64,000 nt of DNA from Streptomyces sp. NBC_01264 (GTDB lineage: Bacteria; Actinomycetota; Actinomycetes; Streptomycetales; Streptomycetaceae): positions 62,001 to 126,000 of the forward strand of contig NZ_JAPEOX010000001.1 in NCBI RefSeq assembly GCF_026340675.1, in the 5' to 3' direction. Below, piece by piece: positions 54,217 to 62,396 of this stretch. Both the position numbers and the translations under genes were made by a program. The notes below the pieces were generated by a model, which worked only from the letters and a program-made list of their open reading frames with translations, had not been told where the DNA came from and made no database searches. The first letter of the stretch is position 1; each line of letters starts with the position of its first letter.

Positions 54217-55226
54217 GTGTGACTTAGCGCTGCAGTTGGCCCCGATGGACAACTAGAACGCTAAATCACGGACACCGTTGACCTGCGGAAATGCCACAGA
54301 GGGCTGATGTGGGCGGTCCATGCTCAGGAAGTCGCCGGCGGAGGCAAGGTTGGCGGTCAGGGCGTCGGGGAGGCCTCCGTGAGTGACATCCAGTCGCGGA
54401 CCGTCTCCTGGTGCGAACCGTTCACCGTGCTCGCGGCCACTGCCTCGGCTTGCTCGATGGAGCATGGCGCTCCTGCGCGGGTGAGCAGGACCAGTGGCCA
54501 CCCGGGGCCCGTGCCGACTGGCTCGCCATCGAAGGGCGTCCACTCCCAGGGGCCGTCGAACTGCCATGCCCGTCCAGTGGCGTCGGAGACCTCGTCGCCC
54601 AGGTCGAGGTGGGCGTAGGGCCGCATCAACAGTTCAAAGTCGAACGGTATCCCGTCGTCGGGATGAATGGTGTATCCCGAGCCGTCGAGATGGCTCCCGT
54701 CCGGAAACTCGCGGTAGGACACGCCGCGGCGCAGCACCGCCACCGTCTGTCGCGGGCGGGGCAACCAGCCCGTCTCACGGGGCGGGTCATGCCGATCGAC
54801 GGCCGTCACGTGGACCACGGTCGGGGGCACTCCAACCCGACAGATGTCGCCTGCCTTCAGATGTTGGGGCAGCGGTTCGGTACGGAACAGTTCCGCCTGC
54901 ACGTCAGGCGCGACATGCTTGCCAGTGTCCACGCCCAGGGCAACGACGCCGTTCCAGTGGATGAAGTCGCTGTCGCTGTCGATTTCCCACCAGGGCCAGC
55001 GCACAGACACGGTGCCCCAGGTCACGCCCTGCTCGACTCTGGCCGGCGTGAAGGGACAGGCGATCGACAACACGTCGCCGACCCGGAAGTCCCGCGCATC
55101 CGCATCCATCATCGGGCCAGGGTAGAGGGGGCCTCTTCGCGTTTCTCCGGCGCCTACCCGCCGGGCTGACCCGGGCGTGGGGCCGAGCACGATGCGCACC
55201 GGGGCCAAGTACAGCGCTAAGTCACA
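54217..55226. mobile_element. Mini-transposon with Tn7/Tn5053-like ends and 5-bp target duplication
   Basis: Begins TGTGACTTAGCGCTGCAGTT and ends, inverted, TGTGACTTAGCGCTGTACTT, each followed by GGCCCC; 24 of 26 bases match and the termini are 5'-TGT/ACA-3'. The direct repeat ACTCG flanks it exactly (54212-54216 and 55227-55231). A further inner repeat (ACAACTAGAACGCTAAATCA) lies at about 54252. It contains one gene but no transposase, and its ends resemble those next to tnsA-tniA, so it was probably moved in trans by that system. Confidence 0.85.
54357..55112 (-). CDS. Hypothetical protein, cargo of the mini-transposon
   Basis: About 251 residues from ATG 55112 (MMDADARDFRVGDVLSIACP). Rich in Trp and Asp, with WPWWEIDSDSDFIHWNG, VSYREFPDGSHLDGSGYTIH and AWQFDGPWEWTPFDGEP. 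No signal peptide or membrane helix and no family recognised. The frame is open, and the gene with its flanks fills the element. Confidence 0.6.
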   Translation of the reverse strand: MMDADARDFRVGDVLSIACPFTPARVEQGVTWGTVSVRWPWWEIDSDSDFIHWNGVVALGVDTGKHVAPDVQAELFRTEPLPQHLKAGDICRVGVPPTVVHVTAVDRHDPPRETGWLPRPRQTVAVLRRGVSYREFPDGSHLDGSGYTIHPDDGIPFDFELLMRPYAHLDLGDEVSDATGRAWQFDGPWEWTPFDGEPVGTGPGWPLVLLTRAGAPCSIEQAEAVAASTVNGSHQETVRDWMSLTEASPTP

Positions 55227-55258
55227 ACTCGCCGCCGATGGACCAACCAACTGGCTTG

Positions 55259-55274
55259 TTCGAATATGTGTTCG
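55259..55274. promoter_or_regulatory. LexA (SOS) box upstream of dnaE2
   Basis: TTCGAATATGTGTTCG fits the actinobacterial SOS box TCGAACNNNNGTTCGA at 10 of its 12 fixed positions. It is 62 bases upstream of the dnaE2 start, where LexA would block transcription until DNA damage. The mini-transposon ends 32 bases upstream of it, so the box itself is intact but upstream promoter elements may have been displaced. Confidence 0.75.
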
Positions 55275-55335
55275 TTACGTTGGCAGAAGAGATTCGGCCA
55301 GGTCGGCTGAAACAGGCGACGGCTGGAGGTGCCCC

Positions 55336-57908
55336 ATGGACTGTGGCGTCCACCTGCACGTCGCCAGCGGCTACTCGGCCCGCTACGGCGCCTCACACCC
55401 TGTTGACCTGGTGCGACGTGCCGCCGAGCGCGAGATCGGCATGCTCGCGCTCACCGACCGGGACACCGTCGCTGGCACTGTCCGCTTCGCCAAGGCCGCC
55501 GCAGCCGCCGGCATCCGACCGATCTTTGGTGTCGACGTCGCAGTCGCACCCTGGACACCGCCGCACCCAGCCGCCACCCGCCCCCGGACTCCGGATCGCG
55601 GTGGCGCTCACGTGGTGGAGCCGAAGCTACGGGTGACGCTGCTGGCGCAGCACGCCGCGGGGTGGGCGCGGCTGTGCCGTCTGGTCTCCGCCGCGCATGC
55701 AGGTGCGGCTGGCGGCCCGCCAGTGGTGCCCTGGGAGACCCTCGCCACGTACGCGGACAAGGGCCTGACAGTGATGCTGGGGCCGTCGTCCGAACCGGTG
55801 CGCGCGTTGACGGCCGGGCGGCCGGACCTCGCCGAGCAGCTGATCGCGCCCTGGCGCGAGCTGGTCGGCGCTGGTCTGCGGCTGGAGGCGGTGTCGTGGG
55901 GGCTGTCCGGTACGGGGCCGGGTTCGCTGCGGCTGGCCGCCCGCACGATCGGCCTCGCCGACCAGCTCGGCATCCCGGCGGTCCTGACCAACGCGGTCCG
56001 CTACGCCGACGCCGGCCAGCACAAGATCGCCGACGTCCTGGACTCAGCCCGGCTGCTGCGTCCGATCGACCGGCGCCGCCTCGACTGCGGCGAGCGCTGG
56101 CTGAAGGGACCGGCCGCATTGGCGGAGGCCGCCGAGCAGATCGCTGAAGCTGCGGGAGCAGGCAGCGGCCGCGCCGCCGCGCTCCTGGCCGAGACGGCCC
56201 GGACAGCGGAGGCGTGCGTCGTGGACCCTCGTGCCGACCTCGGTATGGGCCGGCCTCACTTTCCTGAGCCCACGGTCGTAGGCGCCGCCGCGACACCGGG
56301 CGGGGCGATGGAGCTGCTGAGGCGCCGGTGTGAGGCCGGCATGTTCGCGCGCGGCCTCGACAGTGACCGGCGGGCTGTCGGCCAGCTGGAGTACGAGCTC
56401 GGCGTCATCGGCCAGCTCGGGTTCGAGCCGTACTTTTTGGCGGTCGCCCAGGTCGTCACGGACATCCGAGCGATGGGCATTCGGGTCGCGGCCCGTGGGT
56501 CCGGGGCCGGCTCGATGGTCAACCACAGTCTCTTCGTGGCCACCGCGAACCCGCTCACCCACAACCTGCTCTTCGAGCGCTTCCTCTCCGTTCGCCGGTC
56601 CTCGATGCCGGACATCGACCTCGACGTCGAGTCCGCGCGCCGGCTGGAGGTGTACGACCGGATCATCGAGCGCTTCGGCGCGGAGCGGGTTGCCGGAGAC
56701 CTACCGGGCCCGCCACGCCCTGCGCGACACCGGCCTCGCGCTCGGTCTGGCCCCGCAGGCCGTCGACATGGTCGCGAAGTCGTTCCCGCACATCCGGGCC
56801 TGCGACATCCGCGGCGCCCTCGCCGAGCTCCCCGAGCTGAAGAAGCTGTCCGCCGAGGCCGGCTCGTACGGCCCGCTGTGGGAGCTTGCCGAGGGTCTCG
56901 ATGCCCTGCCGCGCGGCTACGCCATGCACCCGTGCGGCGTCATCATCTCCAACTCCTCGCTCCTGGACCGGCTGCCGGTGCAGCCCACCCCGGCCGGGCA
57001 GTACCCAATGGTCCAAGCCGACAAGCACGACGTCGAAGACCTCGGGCTCGTGAAACTCGACGTGCTCGGCGTGCGCATGCAGTCGGCGATGGCGCACGCC
57101 GTCACCGAGATCCGCCGCACCACCGGCCGCCAGCTCGACCTCGACAACCCCGACCACGTACCTCTGGACGACCGCGGAGCCTTCGCTCTCATCTGCGCCA
57201 GCGACACCGTGGGCATGTTCCAGCTGGAGTCCCCCGGCCAGCAAGACCTAGTCGGCCGGCTCCAGCCGCGCGGCGTCCAGGACGTCATTGCCGACATCAG
57301 CCTGTTCCGTCCGGGCCCGGTCAAGGGCGGCATGCCCGCCCTCTACATCGCCGCCCGCCACGGCGCCGCACCCCACTACCCCCACCCCGACCTCGAACCG
57401 GTACTCGCCGACACCTACGGCGTGACCATCTGGCACGAGCAGATCATCGGCATCTTCGCGGTGATGACCGGCTGCGACCGCGCCCTCGGCGAAGTTGCCC
57501 GCCGCGCCCTCGCCGACCCCGAACGGCTGCCCAGGGTCGAGGGCTGGTTCCGCCGCGAAGCCGGCGACCGCGGGTACTCCCCCGCGGTCCTGGAGGAGGT
57601 GTGGGAGATCGTCGCGGCGTTCGGCGCGTACGGGTTCTGCCGCGCGCACGCCGTCGCCTTCGCCGTGCCCGCCCTCCAGTCGGCCTGGCTCAAGGCCCAC
57701 CACCCCGCGGCCCTCTATGCCGGGCTGCTGGAGCACGACCCCGGGATGTGGCCGGCCCGGGTGATCGTCTCCGACGCCCGTCGCCACGGCGTGCCCGTCC
57801 TGCCTATCGACATCAACCGATCCGCACCTGACTACCGCATCGAGCAGACCGAGACCGGCGCGTGGGCGGTGCGGATGTCGCTGGCCTCGGTGAAGGGGAT
57901 CTCGGGCC
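55336..57908 (+). pseudogene. dnaE2: Error-prone DNA polymerase III alpha subunit, N-terminal part
   Basis: ATG 55336 after GGCTGGAGGTG. The PHP domain opens CGVHLHVASGYSARYGASHP and AERGEIGML-type sequence, and the polymerase core has RVAARGSGAGSMVNHSLFVA and SSMPDIDLDVESARR (catalytic Asp pair). Near 56690 about 14 bases seem to be missing in RFGAERV/LPETYRARHALRD, which shifts the frame. The second frame then continues through DLGLVKLDVLGVRMQ and VTIWHEQIIGIFAVMTG to SLASVKGIS, where the IS3 is inserted. DnaE2 performs mutagenic translesion synthesis with ImuB-type partners. Confidence 0.9.
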
Positions 57909-57931
57909 TTGACCCCGGATTTTGAACACGT

Positions 57932-58834
57932 CTATGCGGCTTGGGTCAGGGTAGTTGCAGCTGGCTGGAGGTCGTTCTCGTAGGCGATCGGGGACCGGTA
58001 GCCGAGGCGGGAGTGTCGGCGGCGGGTGTTGTATCGGGTCAGCCAGCGGAACGCGTCCAGCCTGGCCTCGCGCTCGCTCGACCAGGCTTTGCGGCCTTTG
58101 AGTGTCTCCCTCTTGAAGGCGGCGTTGAAGCTTTCTGCGGCTGCGTTGTCGGCGCTGGATCCGATCGCGCCCATGCTCTGCCGGACCCCGGCTGACCTGC
58201 AGATTTCAGCGAAGGCCCTGCTCGAATATTGGGATCCGTGGTCCGTGTGCATGATCGCTCCGGCCAGGTTTCCACGGGTCCGCTCGGCTGCCGCCAGGGC
58301 GTCGATGACGAGTTCGGTTCGCATGTGATCGGCGATCGCCCACCCGGCCAGCCGGCGCGAGCACAAGTCGATGACGGTCGCGAGGTAGAGCGGCTTCGCG
58401 CCGCTGACCGGCAGGTATGTGATGTCGCCGACGTATTTTCTGTTGACGTCGGCTGCGGTGAAGTCGCGTCCGATCAGGTCCGGTGCCTTCGACGCGGCTT
58501 GGTCCGCGACGGTGGTGCGGTGCCGGCGGCGCAACCGGACTCCCTCGAGCCCGATGGTCCGCATGATCCTGGCGACCCGCTTGTGGTTGACCACCGGACC
58601 CTCCTCGTCGCGGAGTTCCGCGGTGATTCTGGGGGCTCCGTAGGTGCCGTCGGAGTCCTGGTGGATCTTGCGTATCCGGGCCGCGAGCCCGGCCTCGACG
58701 CTCTGCCTGGCCGCTCTCGCGGCCGCGGTGCGACGCCAGTAGTAAAAGCTCGACCGGGCCAGGCCGAGGATGTCGCAGAGCCGCTTCACGCCGTGACGGC
58801 GCTGGTGATCGTCAACGAACTGGTAGCGGTTCAC
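57932..58834 (-). CDS. IS3-family transposase orfB (DDE integrase)
   Basis: 300 residues: HTH_21 region (RKIHQDSDGTYGAPRITAEL) and the rve core with YVGDITYLPVSGAKPLYLAT (Asp), IMHTDHGSQYSSR (Asp) and SADNAAAESFNAAFKRE (Glu). Overlaps orfA by four bases, consistent with the -1 frameshift fusion used by IS3 elements. Intact. Confidence 0.93.
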   Translation of the reverse strand: MNRYQFVDDHQRRHGVKRLCDILGLARSSFYYWRRTAAARAARQSVEAGLAARIRKIHQDSDGTYGAPRITAELRDEEGPVVNHKRVARIMRTIGLEGVRLRRRHRTTVADQAASKAPDLIGRDFTAADVNRKYVGDITYLPVSGAKPLYLATVIDLCSRRLAGWAIADHMRTELVIDALAAAERTRGNLAGAIMHTDHGSQYSSRAFAEICRSAGVRQSMGAIGSSADNAAAESFNAAFKRETLKGRKAWSSEREARLDAFRWLTRYNTRRRHSRLGYRSPIAYENDLQPAATTLTQAA

Positions 58835-59136
58835 CAGCGCGTCTCCGTCGCGAAATACCGGGCCGCCTTGCGGAGAATGTCCCGTTCTTCCTCGAGCTCG
58901 CGGATCCTCTTGCGGGCGGCGGCCAGCTCCGCCTGAACGGCGTCGCCGACGGCCTGCGAGGCGGCCGGCGGTGCGGAGTGGGCGCCAGGTCGGCGGCCGT
59001 CGGCGGCCCGGATCCAGTTCCTCAGCGTCTCGGTGTTCACCCCGAGATCAGCGGCGACCGACTTGATCGTCGCTCCCGGCCTCGACCGGTACAACGCGAC
59101 CGCGTCCGCCTTGAACTCGGCGGGATAGTGCTTCAT
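58831..59136 (-). CDS. IS3-family transposase orfA (HTH protein)
   Basis: 101 residues from ATG 59136: MKHYPAEFKADAVALYRSRP and a helix-turn-helix (IKSVAADLGVNTETLRNWIR), then a leucine-zipper-like helix (ELAAARKRIRELEEERDILR) ending FATETRW. In-frame starts further upstream (59193) are possible. Confidence 0.9.
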   Translation of the reverse strand: MKHYPAEFKADAVALYRSRPGATIKSVAADLGVNTETLRNWIRAADGRRPGAHSAPPAASQAVGDAVQAELAAARKRIRELEEERDILRKAARYFATETRW

Positions 59137-59206
59137 CCCCACAGGGACTCCGTTCTCCTGGACCATCAAGATCCAAGTGTCTCCGGTGTCCAAAACCTGG
59201 GGTCAA

Positions 59207-60076
59207 GGTCCCTCCGAGGAGCAGGTCGCCCGGATCGCCGCCGGGCAGCCGTACAACGGTGTCCAAGACGTCTGGACGCGCGCTCGCCCGGCACTGCCGA
59301 TCGCCGAGCGCCTCATCCAGATCGGCGCCCTCGACCCGCTGCGCGGCCCGCTCACCCGCCGCGACCTGCTCCTGCAGACCGCCGAGCTCCACCGCCACAC
59401 CCTGGCCCGGCCCGCCACCGGGCAACTGCCTCTCGACGGCGAGCTCGTCACCGCCGCGCCGTCGGGGCTTCCGGAGATGACCAGCCGGGAGACGCTGGAC
59501 GCCGAGCTGCACATCCTGAAGATCGACGTGTCCCAGCACCTGATGGAGCACCACCACCGGCTGCTCCGCGAGGTCGGCGCCACCGACTCCGCCCACCTCA
59601 AATCGCTGCACCCCGGGCAGCAAGTGCTCGTCGCCGGCGTCCGCGCCTCCACCCAGACACCCCCGATCCCTTCTGGGAAGCGCGTCATCTTCGTCACGCT
59701 CGAGGACGGCTTCGGGCTCGTCGACATCGCGTTCTTCGACGACAGCCACGACGCCGTCGCCCACACGGTCTTCCACTGCGGACTCCTCCTGGTTCGCGGC
59801 ACCGTCGAGGCCCGCGGACCGCGACGCACCGTCGTCGGCCAGATGGTCTGGAACCTCGACGAGCTCTCCGCCGCCCGCCGCGACCACGGACCCGAAGCCG
59901 TCCTCGCCCTCCTCGGCCAGACCACGCCCGCCCGCACGCCAGCGCAGCCGTCGCGGAGCCTCGCCAACGGGACCAGCGGAGCCCGCCTGCACCCATACGC
60001 AGACCTCCAGCCCGCTGGCACCCGCGCCGCCGACCTCAAAGCCCTCGGCTACACCAGCCCCGGATCGGCCGGGTGA
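59207..60076 (+). pseudogene. dnaE2: dnaE2, C-terminal part
   Basis: Resumes after the IS3 with SEEQVARIAAGQPYNGVQDV, the helix-hairpin-helix region and RDLLLQTAELHRHTLARPAT. An OB fold follows (GQQVLVAGVRASTQTPPIPS, GLVDIAFFDDS, LLLVRGTVEARGPRRTVVGQ). The frame is open to 60076, so the damage to dnaE2 lies upstream: one internal deletion and the IS. Confidence 0.9.
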
Positions 60077-60081
60077 GCACC

Positions 60082-61110
60082 ATGACCGAACGCCGGATCC
60101 TCCACGCTCACTTCCATTTGCCCCAGGGCGCGCGACCAGACCTGTTTGAGCGCCTCCTCGCGCTCGCTGAGGGGCTCACCCCGCGGGTCCAGGCAATCCC
60201 GCCGGACGCCGCGCACCTCGATATCACCGGCTCGCTACGCTACTGGCAGCGCGATGCGGCGGGCCTGGCTGCGCTTCTGCGGATGCGGACCATGGCCCTG
60301 TACGGGGTGCAGAGCACGTGCGCGATCGCCCCGACCCGGATGCTGGCGACGATGGCGGCCGCCGTGACCCCGCCCGGCGCCACCACCGTCATCGAGGCCG
60401 ACGAGGTCCGGACGTGGCTGCGGCCGCGCCCGGTCGCGGCCCTCTACGGCGTCGGCCCCGCCACCGCGGCCAAGCTGCGTACGTACGGTCTGCACACCAT
60501 CGGCGACCTCGCCGACGCACCCCTGCCCGCGCTGACCCGGATCTTCGGCGCCGCCACCGGCCGCTCCCTCCACGCCCACGCCCACGGCCACGACCTGCGC
60601 ACCGTCCAGCCCCAGCCGGTCGCCAAGTCGGTGGGCGCGGAGCGGAGCTACGACATGGACGTCCTGGACCCCGTGGAGCACCGCAGGAGTCTGCTGGAGC
60701 TCGCCGAGGAACTCGGAGCCCGGCTCCGCGACGAACACCAGGCCACCGGGAACCTCGCCCTGTCCGTCCGGTACGCCGACCGCTCCACGAGCTCGCGCAG
60801 CCGTACGCTGCCCGAACCCACCGCCCACACCCGACCGCTCGCCACCACCGCCTACGAGCTGTACGGCCTCCTCGCACTCCAGCGCGCCCGCGTCCGCTCC
60901 ATCAGCCTGCGCGCACAAGACCTCCGGCCCGAAACCGAGGCCGCGGAGCAGCTCACCCTGGACCCCGCCGACGACCGCGCCCGCGCGCTCGAGGCAGTCA
61001 CCGACCGCGCCCGCGCCCGCTACGGGCACGGCACCATCCGCCCCGCCGCTCTCGCCGCCACGAGCGGCCGACGGCCGGGCGCACCACCCACGAGAGGACC
61101 CCGCTCATGA
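60082..61110 (+). CDS. ImuB-like Y-family polymerase protein, catalytic residues missing
   Basis: A 342-residue protein; a GTG at 60073 forming GTGA with the dnaE2 stop is an alternative start. The first motif reads ILHAHFHLPQG instead of the usual D-containing LHVDMDAFF, and the second reads PDAAHLDITG instead of SIDEAYLD, so the metal-binding acids of an active Y-family polymerase are not there. The helix-hairpin-helix (ALYGVGPATAAKLRTYGLHT) and little-finger parts (KSVGAERSYDMD, LRDEHQATGNLALSVRYADR) remain. It fits ImuB-type adaptors that link DnaE2 to the sliding clamp. Confidence 0.82.
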   Translation: MTERRILHAHFHLPQGARPDLFERLLALAEGLTPRVQAIPPDAAHLDITGSLRYWQRDAAGLAALLRMRTMALYGVQSTCAIAPTRMLATMAAAVTPPGATTVIEADEVRTWLRPRPVAALYGVGPATAAKLRTYGLHTIGDLADAPLPALTRIFGAATGRSLHAHAHGHDLRTVQPQPVAKSVGAERSYDMDVLDPVEHRRSLLELAEELGARLRDEHQATGNLALSVRYADRSTSSRSRTLPEPTAHTRPLATTAYELYGLLALQRARVRSISLRAQDLRPETEAAEQLTLDPADDRARALEAVTDRARARYGHGTIRPAALAATSGRRPGAPPTRGPRS

Positions 61111-61289
61111 CCACCCCCGCCCCTGCGCCGCGCCCGGGAATCGCGACTTGGAATCCCGACCAGGCCGGACCATGCCGGCGCTGCCAGAGAACATGCGCGA
61201 GATACGGAATCGGGGGGAACCCGCTCTGCCAGGAGTGCCGAGTCCTGGTGTTCGCGGCCCAGCAGAAGCCGGCGCACTCGGGATCTTGA
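61107..61289 (+). CDS. Small zinc-finger-like protein
   Basis: A 60-residue protein whose ATG overlaps the previous stop (ATGA), so it is co-translated with the ImuB-like gene. CRRCQRTC and CQEC give a possible four- or five-Cys zinc site. Cytoplasmic. Its position suggests a role with the mutasome, but no family is recognised. Confidence 0.65.
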   Translation: MTTPAPAPRPGIATWNPDQAGPCRRCQRTCARYGIGGNPLCQECRVLVFAAQQKPAHSGS

Positions 61290-61335
61290 CGCGGGATGTG
61301 GCCGTACCTGTTCCGCCGCCCCGGCGGCGGCGGGG

Positions 61336-61391
61336 GAGGCTGGTGGTGCCAGGCGCGGAGCGGCGGTGAAGGAGGCCATCCCGAGTGGTCA
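61336..61391. repeat. Intergenic repeat, copy A
   Basis: A stretch starting GAGGCTGGTGGTGCCAGGCG matches the one at 61933-61988 at 46 of 56 positions. It lies downstream of the cofilin-like gene; the second copy lies between that gene and the STAS gene. Perhaps related transcription-end or regulatory sequences. Confidence 0.5.
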
Positions 61392-61430
61392 ACCGCCGGC
61401 GCCCGGCGGCGCGGCAACTCGCGGCCCGCG

Positions 61431-61828
61431 TCAGGCCCGGGAGAGGAGCTCGTCGTACTCCACGTCCGACAGGTCGGTGGCCTGTACGTAGATCCCGACG
61501 CCGTCGAGCTGGTTCTTCAGGGTGTAGCTGGAGGAGTGCACCATCTTCAGCTTGATCTTGGTGCCCTCAGGGCACCAGGAGATCAGTGCGATCTTGATCC
61601 GCTTGCCCTCGCCTTCGGCCTTGGTGAAGGTGAAGTCGTACGCCACGAACCGGGGCTCGTCTGCGGGAAGGTTCTCCAGGAGTCGTCGTGCGTCCACGTT
61701 CCGCTGGAGTCGGGAACGATCGCGCTCAGGTCATCGCTGAGCCGGTAGAAGACCGTGTTCACCTTCCGCGTCTTCAGCTCCTGGAACGCCTTGAACACAC
61801 TGTCTTCCACGGCGGTACCACTGCTCAT
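61431..61828 (-). pseudogene. ADF/cofilin-like actin-binding protein, one-base frameshift
   Basis: ATG 61828 follows AGGAGGACAGGC. The first frame reads MSSGTAVEDSVFKAFQELKT, RKVNTVFYRLSDDLSAIVPD. After one missing base near 61697 the second frame continues NVDARRLLENLPADEPRFVA, YDFTFTKAEGEGKRIKIALI, SWCPEGTKIKLKMVHSSSYT and LKNQLDGVGIYVQATDLSDV. The joined protein of about 131 residues matches the full ADF-homology fold: the LP-x-DEPR-x-V-x-YDF block, the ISW-x-P strand and the KMVHSSSYTLK actin-binding helix. In eukaryotes these proteins sever and depolymerise actin filaments. Monocistronic, - strand. Confidence 0.82.
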
Positions 61829-61932
61829 GCCTGTCCTCCTGCTGGCTCGTCCGTCACGCCTTGTCCGAGTGATCAACGAACCGGCCTTCGGCGAGTTCTG
61901 CACGACCTGGAAGGCCTCGTGACCCGGCGGGA

Positions 61933-61988
61933 GAGGCTGATGGTGCCGGGCCCGGAGCGATGGTGACGGCGGCCCTCCCGGTTGGTCA
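61933..61988. repeat. Intergenic repeat, copy B
   Basis: Second copy of the imperfect direct repeat described at 61336, beginning GAGGCTGATGGTGCCGGGCC. It is directly downstream of the STAS gene on the - strand. Confidence 0.5.
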
Positions 61989-62002
61989 TGACCCGCCCTT
62001 CG

Positions 62003-62350
62003 TCAGGTGCCGGTGATGGGGAAGAGGGTGTCGGCGCCGGTCATTTCCAGCAGCCGCAGGATCTGGGGCTGCGGGTGACGCAGGCTGATGTGGCGGCCGT
62101 GGTCGGTTGCGGTCTGGCGGGCGGCGATGAGGACGTTGAGGCCGGAGGAGTCGCAGAAGGACAGGTCGGCCAGGTCGATGACGATCTCGTCCGGCCCGCC
62201 GGGCTGGGTGATCACCGTGTCCAGGACACGGTGCAGCATCGGGGCCCGGTCGATGTCCATCTCGCCACCGACGTGCACAACGCAGCGTTGGCCCTCTTCG
62301 TCCACCCTGACGTCCGGCTCAGGTCTTTCTCGATCTTCCATGCCGCCCAT
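62003..62350 (-). CDS. STAS-domain anti-sigma factor antagonist
   Basis: 115 residues from ATG 62350 (a second ATG at 62341 is possible). It contains RCVVHVGGEMDIDRAPMLHR, EIVIDLADLSFCDSSGLNVL with the phosphorylatable Ser (CDSSGL), and RHISLRHPQPQILRLLEMTG. This is the full SpoIIAA/BldG-like fold. Dephosphorylated forms bind anti-sigma kinases and free sigma factors; the partner is not in the window. Confidence 0.88.
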   Translation of the reverse strand: MGGMEDRERPEPDVRVDEEGQRCVVHVGGEMDIDRAPMLHRVLDTVITQPGGPDEIVIDLADLSFCDSSGLNVLIAARQTATDHGRHISLRHPQPQILRLLEMTGADTLFPITGT

Positions 62351-62396
62351 GATGGTGCAGGCTGGGAGACGGGGGACACCCGAAACGGAGGCCGGT

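Larger units (their letters stand above)
57909..59206 (-). mobile_element. IS3-family element inserted in dnaE2
   Basis: Ends TTGACCCCGGATTTTGAACA and, inverted, TTGACCCCAGGTTTTGGACA. Contains overlapping orfA and orfB on the - strand. The flanks GGGCC and GGTCC are similar but no exact 3-bp duplication is visible. A truncated relative is at 531-882. Confidence 0.9.

Noticed and set aside
55177-57831. 884-residue protein as intact dnaE2
   Set aside because: After about 56690 the frame turns into Arg/Pro-rich shadow sequence; the true polymerase sequence continues in another frame.
58978-61110. 710-residue open frame covering dnaE2 end and the ImuB-like gene
   Set aside because: The first two-thirds is a shadow of the IS3 and dnaE2 C-terminus; real coding starts at 60073 or 60082.
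61107-61289. Third RING-like protein
   Set aside because: Only four or five Cys with CxxC-x3-C and CxxC, too few for a cross-brace; a simple zinc site is more likely.
61310-61335. G/C hairpin as terminator for the mutasome operon
   Set aside because: The stem is short and embedded in generally G/C-rich low-complexity sequence; not distinguishable from background.
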